From Rhizobium albus (GTDB lineage: Bacteria > Pseudomonadota > Alphaproteobacteria > Rhizobiales > Rhizobiaceae): a DNA stretch of 64,000 bases. Shown here piece after piece: positions 52,632 through 63,933 of this stretch (position 1 is the first letter of the stretch; every line of letters begins with the position of its first letter). The stretch lies in NCBI GenBank assembly GCA_030160035.1, contig BSNO01000003.1:1518380-1582379 (forward strand). The letters are read 5' to 3'. The notes under the pieces were generated by a model. That model saw nothing but the letters and a program-made list of their open reading frames with translations, ran no database searches and was not told where the DNA came from. A program made the position numbers and the translations under genes.

Positions 52632-53968
52632 CTCTTGCGCTTGCCTCCCCGCAGCTTGGACTTCTTGATGAGCCCCTCATATTGCTGCGCGATGAGATGC
52701 CCCTGAACCTGCGCTACCGTGTCGAGCGTCACATTGACGACGATCAGCAGCGATGTACCCCCGAGATAGAACGGAACGCCCGTCCGTGCGATTAGAAATT
52801 CGGGTAAGAGACAGACGACGACAAGATAGATAGCGCCAACGACGGTGATGCGAGTCAGCACGTAGTCGATGTAGTCCGCCGTACGCTCACCAGGACGGAT
52901 GCCCGGGATGAAGCCACCGTGCTTCTTCAAATTGTCCGCCGTATCCTTCGGATTGAAGACGACAGCCGTGTAGAAGAAGGCGAAGAACGCGATCATTGCA
53001 GCGTAGAGCAGCATGTAGAGCGGCTGGCCATGGCCGAGCGTCGCCAGGATGGTCGTCGCCCATGGCGGCATCGTCGTCGTGTCGGAGAAGCCAGCAACCG
53101 TCGCCGGCAGAAGCAGGAGCGACGATGCGAAGATCGGCGGGATGACGCCGGCGGTATTGAGCTTCAGCGGCAGGTGCGACGTGTCGCCCTGGAACATCCG
53201 GTTGCCCACCTGGCGCTTCGGATACTGGATCAGAAGGCGGCGCTGCGCACGCTCGACGAAGACGATGAGCGCGATGCAGGCGATGGCGATCAAGATGACG
53301 GCGATGATGATGCCCGTCGACAGGGCGCCCGTGCGGCCGAGTTCCAGCGTGCCGGCGATTGCCGTCGGCATGGCGGCGACGATGCCCGCGAAGATGATCA
53401 GCGAAATGCCGTTGCCGATGCCGCGTGCCGTGATCTGCTCGCCGAGCCACATCAGGAACATCGTGCCGCCGACAAGCGTGATGACGGTCGAAATGCGGAA
53501 GAACCAGCCCGGATCGACGACGATCCCTGCCCCCGACTCAAGCCCGACAGCGATGCCGTAGGCCTGCAGCGTGCCGAGCAGCACGGTTCCATAGCGCGTG
53601 TACTGATTGATGACCTTGCGGCCCTGCTCGCCTTCCTTCTTCAGCTGCTCGAGCGACGGCACGACCGACGTCATGAGCTGCATGATGATGGAGGCGGAAA
53701 TATACGGCATGATGCCGAGCGCAAAGATCGCCATGCGTTCGACAGCGCCGCCGGCGAACATGTTGAACAGCCCGAGCACGCCGCCCGCCTGCTGCTGGAA
53801 GGCCTGCGCGAAAGCGTCAGGATCCAGGCCCGGCAGCGGAATGAACGTCCCAAGCCGATAGACGAGAAGCGCACCAAGCGTGAACCAGATGCGCTTCTTC
53901 AAATCCTCGGCCTTGGCGAAGGCTGCGAAATTGAGATTGGAGGCGAGTTGTTCGGCTGCAGATGCCAT
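52628..53968 (-). CDS. secY: Protein translocase subunit SecY
   Basis: Central pore of the SecYEG translocon. The 446-residue protein has ten hydrophobic helices, the second carrying [33 protein letters not shown], a typical plug/helix 2 region, and the basic cytoplasmic loops ([23 protein letters not shown] and [20 protein letters not shown]) that bind SecA and the ribosome. It is in the standard spc position between rplO and adk, with a 4-base overlap with adk and a 240-base gap to rplO containing a 9-bp hairpin. Confidence 0.98.
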   Translation of the reverse strand: MASAAEQLASNLNFAAFAKAEDLKKRIWFTLGALLVYRLGTFIPLPGLDPDAFAQAFQQQAGGVLGLFNMFAGGAVERMAIFALGIMPYISASIIMQLMTSVVPSLEQLKKEGEQGRKVINQYTRYGTVLLGTLQAYGIAVGLESGAGIVVDPGWFFRISTVITLVGGTMFLMWLGEQITARGIGNGISLIIFAGIVAAMPTAIAGTLELGRTGALSTGIIIAVILIAIACIALIVFVERAQRRLLIQYPKRQVGNRMFQGDTSHLPLKLNTAGVIPPIFASSLLLLPATVAGFSDTTTMPPWATTILATLGHGQPLYMLLYAAMIAFFAFFYTAVVFNPKDTADNLKKHGGFIPGIRPGERTADYIDYVLTRITVVGAIYLVVVCLLPEFLIARTGVPFYLGGTSLLIVVNVTLDTVAQVQGHLIAQQYEGLIKKSKLRGGKRKR

Positions 53969-54172
53969 GCAAATCTCCGCATGGTCGGCTTGTTTGAAAA
54001 CCGCGCCGTAGTGCCGGCTGCGGAAAGCACGACCGTTCCACTTGATCGAAAGACCCGTTTATAGACGTACCCATGCCAGGGGAAGGTCGGCAATGAGCGC
54101 CGTCAAGATCTCCGAGCGTCCCATTTGCCGCATGGCGCGAGAGCGCTAGTGGCGGTCGTCATATGGGATGAT

Positions 54173-54201
54173 GGCCGCCCGATTGTAAGAACCGGGCGGC
54201 C
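54173..54201 (-). repeat. Hairpin just downstream of rplO
   Basis: GGCCGCCCG (54173-54181) pairs with CGGGCGGCC (54193-54201) around an 11-base loop in the 240-base rplO-secY gap. No U-run follows, so it looks like an attenuator or processing structure rather than a full terminator, which would separate secY from the upstream ribosomal genes. Confidence 0.5.
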
Positions 54202-54208
54202 GATCAAA

Positions 54209-54697
54209 TCACTTGGTGTCGGCGTCGTTTTCAGCAGCGGCGCTCAGGAGCTTGACCGAACCGCCAGCCTTCTCGATCTTTTCGATCGCGGACTTGGAGG
54301 CACCGGCAACTTCGAGCGTCAGCTTGGCCTTGAGGTCGCCATCGGAGAGGACGCGAACGCCGTCCTTGGAGCGACGGATGATGCCGGCAGCCTTCAGAGC
54401 CTCGACATCGACAGTTTTGCCGGCATCGAGCTTGTTGGCGTCGACTGCGGCCTGGATGCGGCCGAGCGAGATGACGTTGAAGTCCTTGGCGAAGATGTTC
54501 GTGAAGCCACGCTTCGGCAGGCGACGATAGATCGGCATCTGGCCGCCTTCGAAGCCGTTGATCGCGACGCCCGAACGGGACTTCTGACCCTTGACACCAC
54601 GGCCAGCGGTCTTGCCGCTGCCCGAGCCGATGCCGCGACCGACGCGCTTGCGCGGCTTGGTGGCGCCGTCGACGTCATGCAATTCATTCAGTTTCAT
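54209..54697 (-). CDS. rplO: 50S ribosomal protein L15
   Basis: A 162-residue late-assembly protein of the large subunit. The glycine/lysine-rich N-terminus ([30 protein letters not shown]), [17 protein letters not shown] and the C-terminal [24 protein letters not shown] are typical. It follows rpmD with 19 bases between, in the spc order. Confidence 0.98.
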   Translation of the reverse strand: MKLNELHDVDGATKPRKRVGRGIGSGSGKTAGRGVKGQKSRSGVAINGFEGGQMPIYRRLPKRGFTNIFAKDFNVISLGRIQAAVDANKLDAGKTVDVEALKAAGIIRRSKDGVRVLSDGDLKAKLTLEVAGASKSAIEKIEKAGGSVKLLSAAAENDADTK

Positions 54698-54716
54698 GAT
54701 CTTCCTGCTCCCCGTC

Positions 54717-54917
54717 TCAGTTTTCTTCGACGACGCGAACGAGGTGAGAGACCGTCCGGATCATGCCACGTACCGACGGAGTGTCGACGAGCGTGCGGCG
54801 GCGGTGCATCTTGTTCAGGCCCAGGCCGATCAGCGTTGCACGCTGCTCTGCCGGGCGGCGGATGGGGCTGCCGATCTGTTCGATCGTGATCGTCTTGCCC
54901 GACTGTGTCTCAGCCAT
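54717..54917 (-). CDS. rpmD: 50S ribosomal protein L30
   Basis: A 66-residue protein with the L30 fold: [47 protein letters not shown] 54917 (MAETQSGK) is preferred over an in-frame start six codons upstream, because the shorter form matches the family. It lies between rpsE and rplO. Confidence 0.97.
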   Translation of the reverse strand: MAETQSGKTITIEQIGSPIRRPAEQRATLIGLGLNKMHRRRTLVDTPSVRGMIRTVSHLVRVVEEN

Positions 54918-54978
54918 GATGATGGCTCCCTTCAAAGATGGCCGGACGCTCTCCTGAGCGTCGACGGCTCAACCCAAC

Positions 54979-55551
54979 TTATTCCTCGACGGCAGCCGTG
55001 CTGCCCGAAGCTTCGGCGCGGCGCGCCTGAAGCGTCGCGAACTTGATGCCACGCTGTGCAGCGATGTCCTTGGGGTGCATCTGCTTCTTCAGCGCGTCGA
55101 AGGTGGCGCGAACCATGTTGTACGGGTTCGACGAACCGGTCGACTTGGCGACGACGTCATGCATGCCGAGCGTTTCGAAAACGGCGCGCATCGGACCACC
55201 GGCGATGATACCCGTACCGGGCTTTGCTGCACGAAGCAGAACCTTGCCGGCGCCGTGGCGGCCATGCACGTCATGGTGCAGGGTACGGCCCGAACGCAGC
55301 GGTACGAAGATGAGATCGCGCTTGGCGCTTTCGGTTGCCTTGCGGATGGCTTCCGGCACTTCGCGTGCCTTGCCATGACCGAAGCCTACGCGGCCCTTCT
55401 GGTCGCCGACGACGACGAGGGCTGCGAAACCGAAACGACGGCCGCCCTTGACGACCTTGGCGACGCGGTTGATGTGGACGAGCTTGTCGACGAATTCGCT
55501 ATCGCGCTCTTCATCGCGACCGCGGTTTTCGCGGCGTGCTTCTCTTGCCAT
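54979..55551 (-). CDS. rpsE: 30S ribosomal protein S5
   Basis: A 190-residue protein near the mRNA entry site that influences decoding fidelity. [52 protein letters not shown] and the [34 protein letters not shown] segment are diagnostic. The highly charged N-terminal extension ([15 protein letters not shown]) is normal for alphaproteobacteria. Confidence 0.98.
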   Translation of the reverse strand: MAREARRENRGRDEERDSEFVDKLVHINRVAKVVKGGRRFGFAALVVVGDQKGRVGFGHGKAREVPEAIRKATESAKRDLIFVPLRSGRTLHHDVHGRHGAGKVLLRAAKPGTGIIAGGPMRAVFETLGMHDVVAKSTGSSNPYNMVRATFDALKKQMHPKDIAAQRGIKFATLQARRAEASGSTAAVEE

Positions 55552-55601
55552 TGTCCTTGTCCTTATTTTTTTGCGGTTTCAATCGGCAGATTGAGTTGAG
55601 A

Positions 55602-55964
55602 TTAGAAGCTCAGACCGCCTTCGCGGGCAGCTTCGGCGAGGGCCTTGATGCGGCCGTGGTAAATGAACGACCCACGGTCGAACACGACTTCCGTGACGCC
55701 GGCCTTGGTGGCGCGCTCTGCGAGGAGCTTGCCGACAGCGGCAGCAGCCGCCGTATCCGCACCCGTCTTCAGCGAAGTACGCAGATCCGTGTCCAGCGTC
55801 GATGCCGATGCGAGGGTGTGACCCTTCGTATCGTCGATCAGCTGGGCATAGATGTTCTTCGACGAACGATGAACCGACAGCCGCGGACGGCCGTTGGACA
55901 CCTTCTTCAGCTGGCGGCGGACGCGTGAGGCACGACGCGTAAGGGTTTCTTTCTTGGTAGCCAT
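55602..55964 (-). CDS. rplR: 50S ribosomal protein L18
   Basis: A 120-residue 5S rRNA-binding protein. [36 protein letters not shown] and the C-terminal [24 protein letters not shown] are family hallmarks. It lies between rplF, with 12 bases between, and rpsE. Confidence 0.98.
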   Translation of the reverse strand: MATKKETLTRRASRVRRQLKKVSNGRPRLSVHRSSKNIYAQLIDDTKGHTLASASTLDTDLRTSLKTGADTAAAAAVGKLLAERATKAGVTEVVFDRGSFIYHGRIKALAEAAREGGLSF

Positions 55965-55976
55965 CTTGGCAGTTCC

Positions 55977-56510
55977 TTACTTCTTCTTGCCTTCCTTGCG
56001 GACGATGCGCTCTTCCGCGTACTTCACGCCCTTGCCCTTGTAGGGCTCCGGCGAGCGGAATTCACGGATCTCCGCGGCGACTTGACCGACGCGTTGCTTG
56101 TCGATGCCGCTGATGATGATTTCCGTCGGCTTCGGGCAGGCGATCGAGATGCCTTCGGGCGTCTGATAGATGACGTCATGGCTGTAGCCAAGCGCCAACT
56201 GCAGATTTTTGCCCTGCATGGTGGCGCGGTAGCCGACGCCGTTGATCTCGAGCTTGCGCTCGTAGCCCTTGGAGACGCCCAGCATGATGTTTTCGACCAT
56301 CGTGCGGGACATGCCCCACTTCGAACGAGCGTTCTTGCTGTCGTCCATCGGAGCGACGACGACTGCGCCATCTTCCATCTTCACCAGCACTTCGTCGTTT
56401 GCAACGAAGCTGAGCTCGCCCTTGGGGCCCTTGGCCTTGACCGTTTGGCCTTCCACCGAGGCAGTGACGCCCGAGGGAACCTGAACGGGTTTCTTACCGA
56501 TACGAGACAT
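55977..56510 (-). CDS. rplF: 50S ribosomal protein L6
   Basis: A 177-residue protein with two repeated L6 domains near the sarcin-ricin loop. [32 protein letters not shown] at the start and the C-terminal [40 protein letters not shown] are diagnostic. It lies between rpsH and rplR. Confidence 0.98.
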   Translation of the reverse strand: MSRIGKKPVQVPSGVTASVEGQTVKAKGPKGELSFVANDEVLVKMEDGAVVVAPMDDSKNARSKWGMSRTMVENIMLGVSKGYERKLEINGVGYRATMQGKNLQLALGYSHDVIYQTPEGISIACPKPTEIIISGIDKQRVGQVAAEIREFRSPEPYKGKGVKYAEERIVRKEGKKK

Positions 56511-56551
56511 TGTTCAACCTGTCTTTCTCGTGTGGGGAACCTGGCGGCGTC

Positions 56552-56950
56552 TTAGAAGACGCTGCACAGGACCTCGCCACCGACGTTCTGTTCGCGTGCC
56601 TGATGGTCCGCCATCACGCCCTTCGGGGTCGAAAGAATGGTGATGCCGAGGCCGTTTGCGACCTGCGGGATCGACTTGACCGAAACGTAGACGCGACGGC
56701 CGGGCTTCGACACACGCGCGATCTCGCGAATGACGGAACCGCCTTCGTGATACTTCAGCTCGATGGTGATTTCAGACTTGCCGTTGCCGAAGTCGGTCTC
56801 GGAATAGCCACGGATGTAGCCTTCCGACTCAAGGACGTCGAGCACGCGTGCGCGCAGCTTCGAAGCCGGCGTCGAAACGCTGGTCTTCTTGCGGCTGGCG
56901 CCGTTGCGGATACGGGTGAGCATATCGCCCAGGGGATCTGTCATGGCCAT
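56552..56950 (-). CDS. rpsH: 30S ribosomal protein S8
   Basis: A 132-residue primary 16S rRNA-binding protein. [22 protein letters not shown], the [11 protein letters not shown] segment and [33 protein letters not shown] are conserved. In E. coli S8 is the translational repressor of the spc operon; no equivalent target can be recognised here by eye. The start may be ATG 56950 or the ATG two codons later. Confidence 0.98.
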   Translation of the reverse strand: MAMTDPLGDMLTRIRNGASRKKTSVSTPASKLRARVLDVLESEGYIRGYSETDFGNGKSEITIELKYHEGGSVIREIARVSKPGRRVYVSVKSIPQVANGLGITILSTPKGVMADHQAREQNVGGEVLCSVF

Positions 56951-56962
56951 GTGCTCGTCTCC

Positions 56963-57268
56963 TTACCAGCTCGACTTCACAATGCCCGGCACCTTGCCGA
57001 GATTGCCGAGCTCGCGCAGCGCGATACGCGACATGCCGAGCTTGCGATAAAAGGCGCGCGGACGGCCCGACACTTCGCACCGGTTACGAATGCGCGTCTT
57101 GGAACCGTTACGCGGCAGTTCGGCGAGCTTGAGGGTCGCACGGAAGCGATCCTCGATCGGCAGTTCCTGGTTCTTCACGATCGCCTTGAGGGCCGCGCGC
57201 TTCTTAGCGTCCCGGGCCACCAGCTGACGCCGGCGCTTGTTCTTTTCGACTGCGCTGACTTTCGCCAT
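56963..57268 (-). CDS. rpsN: 30S ribosomal protein S14
   Basis: A 101-residue long-form S14 lacking the CxxC zinc motif of the short form. [61 protein letters not shown] and the GIVKSSW end are typical. It lies between rplE and rpsH. Confidence 0.98.
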   Translation of the reverse strand: MAKVSAVEKNKRRRQLVARDAKKRAALKAIVKNQELPIEDRFRATLKLAELPRNGSKTRIRNRCEVSGRPRAFYRKLGMSRIALRELGNLGKVPGIVKSSW

Positions 57269-57302
57269 TTCGCTTATCCTTCTTTACGCTTGCCGTTACG
57301 GA

Positions 57303-57860
57303 CTACTGGCGGAACGGGAAGTTGAACTCTTTGAGAAGAGCCCGTGCTTCGTCGTCGTTCTTTGCCGTCGTGCAAACGATGATATCCATGCCCCACATCT
57401 GATCGACCTTGTCGTAGTTGATCTCGGGGAACACGATGTGTTCCTTGATGCCCATGGCGAAGTTGCCACGGCCGTCAAAGCTCTTCGGGTTCAGGCCGCG
57501 AAAGTCGCGAACGCGCGGCAGAGCCACGGTCACGAGGCGGTCCAGAAACTCATACATGCGGGTGCCGCGCAGCGTCACCTTGGCGCCGATCGGCATGCCT
57601 TCGCGGACCTTGAAGCCAGCGATCGACGTGCGTGCGCGGGTGATGACCGGCTTCTGGCCGGCGATTGCCGCGAGATCGGCAGCAGCGACCGAGGGCTTCT
57701 TGGAATCGCCCGTCGCTTCACCGACGCCCATATTGATCACGATCTTGTCCAGACGCGGGATCATCATGTCGTTTGCGTAGGAGAACTGCTCGCGCAGTGC
57801 GGCGCGGATGCGCTCGTTGTACTCGGTCTTGAGCCGCGGCTCGTACTTTGCCTCAGCCAT
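57303..57860 (-). CDS. rplE: 50S ribosomal protein L5
   Basis: A 185-residue 5S rRNA-binding protein that touches the P-site t[60 protein letters not shown] and the [31 protein letters not shown] end are diagnostic. ATG 57860 overlaps the rplX stop region by eight bases, implying translational coupling; an upstream in-frame start would extend into rplX. Confidence 0.98.
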   Translation of the reverse strand: MAEAKYEPRLKTEYNERIRAALREQFSYANDMMIPRLDKIVINMGVGEATGDSKKPSVAAADLAAIAGQKPVITRARTSIAGFKVREGMPIGAKVTLRGTRMYEFLDRLVTVALPRVRDFRGLNPKSFDGRGNFAMGIKEHIVFPEINYDKVDQMWGMDIIVCTTAKNDDEARALLKEFNFPFRQ

Positions 57861-58164
57861 TGATCGTATCTCCGGAACGCTTGGCGACACGAACCTTCTT
57901 GTCGCCGTCAATCTTGAAACCAACACGGGTCGCCTTGCCGTCCTTCGGATCGGCAAGCGCCAGGTTCGACAGGTGGATCGAGGCTTCCTTGGTGATGATG
58001 CCTGCTTCCTGCGTCTGGGTCTGGCGCTGGTGGCGCTTCACCATGTTGATGCCGCGCACGATTGCGCGATCGTCTTTCGGCATCACCTGGAGGACTTCGC
58101 CGGTGCGGCCCTTGTCCTTGCCGGTGATCACAACGACGCTGTCGCCTTTACGGATCTTTTGCAT
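57853..58164 (-). CDS. rplX: 50S ribosomal protein L24
   Basis: A 103-residue assembly-initiating protein at the exit tunnel. The KOW motif is [25 protein letters not shown], followed by [21 protein letters not shown] and a basic C-terminus. It lies between rplN and rplE, overlapping the rplE start. Confidence 0.98.
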   Translation of the reverse strand: MQKIRKGDSVVVITGKDKGRTGEVLQVMPKDDRAIVRGINMVKRHQRQTQTQEAGIITKEASIHLSNLALADPKDGKATRVGFKIDGDKKVRVAKRSGDTING

Positions 58165-58176
58165 CGTGGTCTCTCC

Positions 58177-58545
58177 TTACAGCACTTCAGGCGCCAGCGA
58201 GATGATCTTCATGTGGCTCTTGGCGCGAAGCTCGCGCGGAACAGGGCCGAAGATACGCGTGCCGATAGGCTCTTTCTTGTTGTCGATAAGAACGGCTGCG
58301 TTCTTATCGAAGCGGATGACGGAACCGTCCGAACGACGGATATCCTTGGCCGTGCGAACCACGACCGCCTTCATGACATCGCCTTTCTTGACGCGCCCGC
58401 GCGGAATTGCTTCTTTTACCGAAACGACGATGATGTCGCCGATAGAAGCATATTTCCGCTTCGAGCCGCCCAGCACCTTGATGCACATGACACGACGAGC
58501 GCCGGAATTATCGGCGACGTCGAGGTTTGTTTGCATCTGAATCAT
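58177..58545 (-). CDS. rplN: 50S ribosomal protein L14
   Basis: A 122-residue protein at the subunit interface. [27 protein letters not shown] and the internal [33 protein letters not shown] segment are near invariant; [29 protein letters not shown] closes the protein. It is the first gene of the classical spc operon. Confidence 0.98.
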   Translation of the reverse strand: MIQMQTNLDVADNSGARRVMCIKVLGGSKRKYASIGDIIVVSVKEAIPRGRVKKGDVMKAVVVRTAKDIRRSDGSVIRFDKNAAVLIDNKKEPIGTRIFGPVPRELRAKSHMKIISLAPEVL

Positions 58546-58663
58546 GTCAGACCGCCTTTTCCTTCAATCGGCGAGGAGGCCATGCCACCCTCGCCTTCTG
58601 GCATTGTTGTTATTCGTGCTGGCGCGCTTCTGACGCGCCTTGCGGCAATCGTCAAGCCGACGA

Positions 58664-58903
58664 TTATTCCGCAGCGTTGGAAACGACGGTCCAGCGCTTG
58701 TCTTTGGAGATCGGCGCGCACTCCTGGATGGAAACGAAGTCGCCGGTCTTGAACTGGTTGGTCTCGTCATGCGCCTTGTACTTCTTGGACCGGCGAACGG
58801 TCTTCTGAAGCAAGGGGTGCGCGAAGCGACGCTCCACGAGGACCACGACGGTCTTCTCGTTCTTGTCGCTGACGACGGTGCCCTGCAGAATGCGTTTCGG
58901 CAT
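58664..58903 (-). CDS. rpsQ: 30S ribosomal protein S17
   Basis: A 79-residue OB-fold protein binding 16S r[30 protein letters not shown] and the [34 protein letters not shown] segment are diagnostic. The start is ATG 58903; a longer in-frame stretch upstream overlaps rpmC and is not coding. The 118-base gap to rplN marks the usual S10/spc boundary. Confidence 0.98.
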   Translation of the reverse strand: MPKRILQGTVVSDKNEKTVVVLVERRFAHPLLQKTVRRSKKYKAHDETNQFKTGDFVSIQECAPISKDKRWTVVSNAAE

Positions 58904-58916
58904 TGTTCTTGGTCCT

Positions 58917-59120
58917 TTAGGCCTTGGCTTCTGCCGCCAGCTTCTGGCGGGCAATTGTCTTGATGCGTGCGATGTCGCGACGGATCTCGCGAACGCGCGA
59001 GGTCTTTTCAAGCTGGCCGGTAGCCCGCTGGAAGCGCAGGTTGAACTGCTCCTTCTTCAGCTTGGCAAGTTCGTCGTTCAACTGGTCGGCGCTCAGCGCA
59101 CGGACGTCTGTCGATTTCAT
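58917..59120 (-). CDS. rpmC: 50S ribosomal protein L29
   Basis: A 67-residue two-helix protein near the tunnel exit, part of the docking site for SRP and trigger factor. [51 protein letters not shown] is the family pattern. It lies between rplP and rpsQ. Confidence 0.97.
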   Translation of the reverse strand: MKSTDVRALSADQLNDELAKLKKEQFNLRFQRATGQLEKTSRVREIRRDIARIKTIARQKLAAEAKA

Positions 59121-59131
59121 TGTCCGTCTCC

Positions 59132-59545
59132 TTAATCGGCGATGCGCTGTACGAAGCGCGTCTTGACCGACAGCTTGGCGGCGCCGAGGCGAAGAGCCTC
59201 ACGCGCGATTTCTTCCGAAACGCCATCGATCTCGAACATGATACGGCCTGGCTTGACCTTGCAGGCCCAGTAGTCGACCGAACCCTTACCCTTACCCATG
59301 CGGACTTCCGTGGGCTTGGAGGTGACCGGCACATCCGGGAACACCCGGATCCAGACGCGACCAGCACGCTTCATGTGACGGGTGATCGCGCGGCGAGCCG
59401 CTTCGATCTGACGCGCATTGACGCGGTCCGGTTCTTGCGCCTTCAGGCCGAAAGAACCGAAATTCAGGTCAGAGCCGCCCTTGGCCACGCCCTTGATGCG
59501 GCCCTTGAACTGCTTGCGGTACTTCGTACGCTTTGGCTGCAACAT
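59132..59545 (-). CDS. rplP: 50S ribosomal protein L16
   Basis: A 137-residue protein near the A-site and the peptidyl transferase centre. [19 protein letters not shown], the [40 protein letters not shown] segment and [27 protein letters not shown] are diagnostic. It lies between rpsC and rpmC. Confidence 0.98.
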   Translation of the reverse strand: MLQPKRTKYRKQFKGRIKGVAKGGSDLNFGSFGLKAQEPDRVNARQIEAARRAITRHMKRAGRVWIRVFPDVPVTSKPTEVRMGKGKGSVDYWACKVKPGRIMFEIDGVSEEIAREALRLGAAKLSVKTRFVQRIAD

Positions 59546-59581
59546 AGTCTTATTCTCCGAATTCTCGAACCGCGCTTATGA

Positions 59582-60286
59582 TCACGCGTTCTCGCGGCGG
59601 CGCTGGCCACCCTGATTATCGCCTTCCAACGCGCGACGCTCCGAAGCCATCGGGTCATGCTCGAGGATCTCACCCTTGAAGATCCAGACCTTGATGCCGC
59701 AGATGCCGTAAGCCGTATGGGCCTCGGCCGTGCCGTAGTCGATATCGGCCCGCAGCGTATGCAGCGGCACGCGGCCTTCACGGTACCATTCGGTGCGCGC
59801 GATTTCCGCGCCGCCCAAACGACCGGCCGACGTGATACGGATACCTTCGGCGCCAAGACGCATGGCGGACTGAACGGCACGCTTCATGGCGCGACGGAAT
59901 GCCACACGACGCTCGAGCTGCTGAGCAATCGACTGAGCGACCAGCGTCGCATCGGTCTCAGGCTTGCGCACTTCGACGATGTTGAGGTGCGTTTCCGAGT
60001 TGGTCATCTGTGAGAGGCGCTTGCGCAGCTTCTCGATGTCCGCGCCCTTCTTGCCGATGATGAGGCCCGGACGCGCAGCATGGATCGTGACCCGGCACTT
60101 CTTGTGCGGACGCTCGATCACCACCTTCGAAATCGCAGCCTGCTTCAGCTCATCCATGATGAACTTGCGGATCTTCAGATCCTCGTGAAGCAGCTTGGAG
60201 TATTCGGCGTTGTCGGCGAACCAGCGGCTGTCCCAGGTACGGTTGATGCCGAGGCGAAAGCCGATCGGATTGATTTTCTGACCCAT
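59582..60286 (-). CDS. rpsC: 30S ribosomal protein S3
   Basis: A 234-residue protein at the mRNA entry channel with helicase-like activity. [24 protein letters not shown], the KH domain (about 40-110, [21 protein letters not shown]) and [37 protein letters not shown] are conserved. The C-terminus is acidic and basic mixed, as in other alphaproteobacteria. Confidence 0.98.
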   Translation of the reverse strand: MGQKINPIGFRLGINRTWDSRWFADNAEYSKLLHEDLKIRKFIMDELKQAAISKVVIERPHKKCRVTIHAARPGLIIGKKGADIEKLRKRLSQMTNSETHLNIVEVRKPETDATLVAQSIAQQLERRVAFRRAMKRAVQSAMRLGAEGIRITSAGRLGGAEIARTEWYREGRVPLHTLRADIDYGTAEAHTAYGICGIKVWIFKGEILEHDPMASERRALEGDNQGGQRRRENA

Positions 60287-60288
60287 AC

Positions 60289-60678
60289 TTAAGCAGCCTT
60301 CCCGGTTTCTTCGACTTCGCGCACCACGATGGTCAGGTGCGAGAACGGCTTCTCGATGCGGCTCGCGCGGCCACGGCCACGAGCGTGGAAACGCTTCATC
60401 GTGATCGACTTGCCGACATGCGCTTCCGCGACGATCAGCTGGTCGACGTCGAGGTCGTGGTTGTTTTCAGCGTTTGCGATGGCAGACTGAAGCGTCTTGC
60501 GGACGGTTTCAGCGATGCGCTTGCGCGAAAACTCGAGATCGGCCAGAGCCCGCTCAACCTTCTTGCCGCGGATCATGGCCGCAACGAGATTGAGCTTCTG
60601 GGGACTGACGCGGATCGTGCGCGCAACTGCCTGCGCCTCGTTATCCTTGAGCCGGCGTTCGGCTTTGGCCTTGCCCAT
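60289..60678 (-). CDS. rplV: 50S ribosomal protein L22
   Basis: A 129-residue protein lining the exit tunnel with a beta-hairpin. [55 protein letters not shown] and [23 protein letters not shown] (tunnel hairpin region) are diagnostic. It is separated from rpsC by two bases. Confidence 0.98.
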   Translation of the reverse strand: MGKAKAERRLKDNEAQAVARTIRVSPQKLNLVAAMIRGKKVERALADLEFSRKRIAETVRKTLQSAIANAENNHDLDVDQLIVAEAHVGKSITMKRFHARGRGRASRIEKPFSHLTIVVREVEETGKAA

Positions 60679-60680
60679 TG

Positions 60681-60959
60681 TTACTTCCTCTTCGCCTTCT
60701 TGTCCGCGCCGTGACCGTAGTAGGTCCGCGTCGGAGCGAATTCGCCGAACTTGTGTCCGACCATGTCTTCCGAAACTGATACCGGAATGTGCTTCGCGCC
60801 ATTGTAGACACCGAAGGTCAGACCGACGAACTGCGGCAGGATCGTGGAGCGACGGCTCCAGATCTTGATCACTTCGCTGCGTCCGCCTTCGCGCACCTTC
60901 TCAGCCTTCTTGAGAAGATAGCCGTCGACAAACGGACCTTTCCAAACTGAACGAGCCAA
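60681..60959 (-). CDS. rpsS: 30S ribosomal protein S19
   Basis: A 92-residue head protein. [83 protein letters not shown] is the near-invariant remainder (in pieces). It is separated from rplV by two bases. Confidence 0.98.
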   Translation of the reverse strand: MARSVWKGPFVDGYLLKKAEKVREGGRSEVIKIWSRRSTILPQFVGLTFGVYNGAKHIPVSVSEDMVGHKFGEFAPTRTYYGHGADKKAKRK

Positions 60960-60974
60960 TTGAGACTTCCTCTC

Positions 60975-61811
60975 TTACTTCTTGCGCTGGTGGCGCGAGC
61001 GCATGATGAACTTGTCGGTCGACTTGTTCGACCGCGTACGCTTGCCCTTGGTCGGCTTGCCCCAGGGCGAAACCGGGTGACGACCACCCGAGGTCCGGCC
61101 TTCACCACCACCATGCGGGTGGTCGACGGGGTTCATGACGACGCCGCGGACATGCGGACGCTTGCCGCGCCAGCGGGTGCGACCAGCCTTGCCATCGTTG
61201 ATGTTGCCGTGGTCCGGGTTCGAGACCGCGCCGACGGTGCCGAGGCACAGGCCCGACACGAGGCGCTGCTCGCCAGAGTTCAGGCGAAGGATCGCCATGC
61301 CCTGGTCGCGGCCAACGAGCTGAACGTAGGTGCCTGCCGAACGGGCGATCTGGCCACCCTTCTCCGGCTTCATCTCCACGTTGTGGACGATGGTGCCGAC
61401 CGGCATGTTCTGAAGCGGCATGGCGTTGCCAGGCTTCACGTCCACAGCCTTGTTCGACGAGACGACCTTGTCGCCGACAGCCAGGCGCTGCGGAGCCAGG
61501 ATGTAGCTCAGCTCACCGTCATCGTACTTGATGAGTGCGATGAATGCCGTGCGGTTCGGGTCGTATTCGAGACGCTCGACCGTTGCCGATACGTCGAACT
61601 TGCGACGCTTGAAATCGACCATGCGGTACGAACGCTTGTGACCACCGCCCTGGTAGCGCGCAGTGATGCGGCCGGCGTTGTTACGGCCGCCCTTCTGCGA
61701 AAGGCCTTCCGTCAGCGTCTTGACCGGCTTGCCCTTGTAGAGGGCGGAGCGATCGACGATGACGAGCTGGCGCGTGCTCGGCGTGATCGGATTGAAACTC
61801 TTCAATGCCAT
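60975..61811 (-). CDS. rplB: 50S ribosomal protein L2
   Basis: A 278-residue primary 23S rRNA-binding protein required for peptidyl transferase activity. Signatures: [28 protein letters not shown] near the N-terminus, [39 protein letters not shown], and [28 protein letters not shown] near the C-terminus, which contains the functionally important histidine. It lies between rplW and rpsS. Confidence 0.98.
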   Translation of the reverse strand: MALKSFNPITPSTRQLVIVDRSALYKGKPVKTLTEGLSQKGGRNNAGRITARYQGGGHKRSYRMVDFKRRKFDVSATVERLEYDPNRTAFIALIKYDDGELSYILAPQRLAVGDKVVSSNKAVDVKPGNAMPLQNMPVGTIVHNVEMKPEKGGQIARSAGTYVQLVGRDQGMAILRLNSGEQRLVSGLCLGTVGAVSNPDHGNINDGKAGRTRWRGKRPHVRGVVMNPVDHPHGGGEGRTSGGRHPVSPWGKPTKGKRTRSNKSTDKFIMRSRHQRKK

Positions 61812-61850
61812 TTTCTTGTTTCCTTACGGTTCCGGTCGCTCAGGCGCGCC

Positions 61851-62144
61851 TCAGAGGCCCGTCGATACGTCGAGGGTCTGACCCTCGGCGAGCGTGACGA
61901 TTGCCTTCTTGACGTCGCTCTGGCGGCCCTTGATGCCACGGAACCGCTTGACCTTGCCCTTGCGAAGCAGCGTGTTCACCGCCTTGACCTTGACGCCGAA
62001 CAGCGCCTCGATCGCAGCCTTGATCTCCGGCTTGGTAGCCTTCTTTGCGACATTGAACACGACCTGGTTGTTGTCCGAGGCCATCGTTGCCTTTTCGGTG
62101 ATCGCCGGTGAAACGATCACGTCGTAGTGACGAAGATCAGTCAT
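61851..62144 (-). CDS. rplW: 50S ribosomal protein L23
   Basis: A 97-residue tunnel-exit protein and binding site of trigger factor and [67 protein letters not shown] is the family pattern. Its ATG overlaps the rplD stop by four bases. Confidence 0.98.
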   Translation of the reverse strand: MTDLRHYDVIVSPAITEKATMASDNNQVVFNVAKKATKPEIKAAIEALFGVKVKAVNTLLRKGKVKRFRGIKGRQSDVKKAIVTLAEGQTLDVSTGL

Positions 62145-62761
62145 TTGAACCGCTCCTCAAGCGCTTCGACAGCCGACTTGGACAAGACGAGCTTGCCGCG
62201 ACGCAGGATGTCGTAAACATTGATGCCCTGTACCGGCAGAATATCCACGTTCGGGATGTTCTTGGCCGCAAGGCGGAAATTGCTGTCCAGGTCGGCGCCG
62301 CCGATCAGAAGTGCGTTCGTCAGGCCGAGCTTGCCGAAGGACTCCAGGAGACCCTTCGTCTTTGCTTCCTTCGCGACGAAATCGTCGATGACGATCAGGT
62401 CTTCCGAACGAAGCTTGGCCGACAGCGCATGCTTCAGGCCGAGCGCACGAACCTTCTTGGGAAGGTCATGGCCGTGGCTGCGAACGACCGGGCCGTGAGC
62501 CTTACCGCCGCCGCGGAACTGCGGAGCGCGTGCCGAGTGGTGACGTGCGCGGCCGGTGCCCTTCTGGCGGTACATCTTGGCGCCGGTGCGGGAAACTTCC
62601 GAACGGCCGAGCGCCTTGTGAGTGCCGGCCTGCTTCTTGGCAAGCTGCCAGCGAACGACGCGCTGCAGGAGATCGGCGCGGGGCTCCAGGCCAAAAACGG
62701 CGTCCGAAAGCGAAACCGTGCCGGCCGAGCTGCCGTCAAGAGTGGTGACGTTGAGATCCAT
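62141..62761 (-). CDS. rplD: 50S ribosomal protein L4
   Basis: A 206-residue 23S rRNA-binding protein with a loop reaching into the tunnel. [65 protein letters not shown] is diagnostic. In E. coli L4 represses the S10 operon; no equivalent target is recognisable here. It overlaps rplW by four bases and rplC by one. Confidence 0.98.
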   Translation of the reverse strand: MDLNVTTLDGSSAGTVSLSDAVFGLEPRADLLQRVVRWQLAKKQAGTHKALGRSEVSRTGAKMYRQKGTGRARHHSARAPQFRGGGKAHGPVVRSHGHDLPKKVRALGLKHALSAKLRSEDLIVIDDFVAKEAKTKGLLESFGKLGLTNALLIGGADLDSNFRLAAKNIPNVDILPVQGINVYDILRRGKLVLSKSAVEALEERFK

Positions 62762-63480
62762 TACTCGGCTCCCTCATTCGTAGCTTCAGCGGTCGCACCA
62801 TTCGACGCCGAACGCAGTGCTGCCGGACGCGGAGCCGCTTCCGGGATCGGCGACTTGATGGCATCGCGAACGAGGATCCAGGCACCCTTGGAGCCGGGAA
62901 CGGCGCCCTTGATGAGGATCAGGCCGCGGTCGACATCCGTCGAGACGACTTCGAGGTTCTGGGTCGTGACGCGCGTCTGGCCCATGTGACCAGCCATGCG
63001 CTTGCCCTTCCACACGCGGCCCGGATCCTGGTTGGAACCGGTCGAACCGTGCGAACGGTGCGAGACCGAAACGCCGTGAGTTGCACGCAGACCACCGAAG
63101 TTGTGGCGCTTCATGGCACCGGCGAAGCCCTTACCGATCGTGGTACCGGTCACGTCGACCAGCTGGCCGGCAACGAAGTGCTCGGCCGTCAGCTCGGCGC
63201 CGATATCGATCAGATTGTCTTCGCTGACGCGGAACTCGGCCAGCTTTGCCTTCGGCTCGACATTTGCAGCGGCGAAATGGCCGCGCAGTGCCTTCGTCGT
63301 GTTCTTGACCTTCTTGAGTCCGACGCCGAGTTGGACGGCTGCATAGCCGTTCTTCTCGACGGTCCGCTGAGCAACGACCTGGCAATTGTCGAGCTTGAGG
63401 ACTGTTACCGGGATGTGGTCGCCGGCGTCGTTGTAGACCCGGGTCATCCCTACCTTTTGTGCAATCACACCTGAACGCAT
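62761..63480 (-). CDS. rplC: 50S ribosomal protein L3
   Basis: A 239-residue assembly-initiating protein. [36 protein letters not shown], the [51 protein letters not shown] segment and the glutamine in SNQDPG (methylated in E. coli) are conserved. The C-terminal alanine-rich extension is typical of Rhizobiales. Confidence 0.98.
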   Translation of the reverse strand: MRSGVIAQKVGMTRVYNDAGDHIPVTVLKLDNCQVVAQRTVEKNGYAAVQLGVGLKKVKNTTKALRGHFAAANVEPKAKLAEFRVSEDNLIDIGAELTAEHFVAGQLVDVTGTTIGKGFAGAMKRHNFGGLRATHGVSVSHRSHGSTGSNQDPGRVWKGKRMAGHMGQTRVTTQNLEVVSTDVDRGLILIKGAVPGSKGAWILVRDAIKSPIPEAAPRPAALRSASNGATAEATNEGAE

Positions 63481-63553
63481 CGGTTCATTCCTTTTAGAGG
63501 AGTCGTTCGTTCATCCGGCGCTCTCAGGCGCCTTGGATGGTCCAGACCGACTC

Positions 63554-63862
63554 TTAAAGCTTGATTTCGACGTCGACGCCGGCAGCCAGGTCGAGCTTCA
63601 TCAGCGCATCGACCGTCTGGGGGGTCGGATCGACGATGTCGAGAAGACGCTTGTGCGTGCGCATCTCGAATTGCTCGCGGCTCTTCTTGTCGATGTGCGG
63701 CGACCGGTTGACCGTGAACTTCTCGATCCGCGTCGGAAGCGGAACGGGACCACGGACATTGGCACCCGTGCGCTTGGCGGTCGAAACGATCTCACGCGTG
63801 GAGGCATCGAGAATCCGATGATCGAACGCCTTGAGGCGGATACGGATATTCTGGCCGTTCAT
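63554..63862 (-). CDS. rpsJ: 30S ribosomal protein S10 (NusE)
   Basis: A 102-residue head protein that also acts as NusE in antitermination with Nus[90 protein letters not shown] is the near-invariant body. It is the first gene of the S10 operon, 71 bases downstream of tuf, with a palindromic GGCGCGCC pair in the spacer. Confidence 0.98.
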   Translation of the reverse strand: MNGQNIRIRLKAFDHRILDASTREIVSTAKRTGANVRGPVPLPTRIEKFTVNRSPHIDKKSREQFEMRTHKRLLDIVDPTPQTVDALMKLDLAAGVDVEIKL

Positions 63863-63888
63863 TCGAATTCATCCTTGTTTGAAGTAAA

Positions 63889-63914
63889 GGCGCGCCGCCC
63901 GAAGCCGGCGCGCC
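63889..63914. repeat. Paired GGCGCGCC palindrome between tuf and rpsJ
   Basis: The 8-bp palindrome GGCGCGCC occurs at 63889-63896 and 63907-63914, separated by 10 bases, so the copies can form a hairpin. It lies in the tuf-rpsJ spacer on the leftward transcript and might be a processing or attenuation structure. Confidence 0.5.
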
Positions 63915-63933
63915 ATAAGGGTCAGACCAGCTC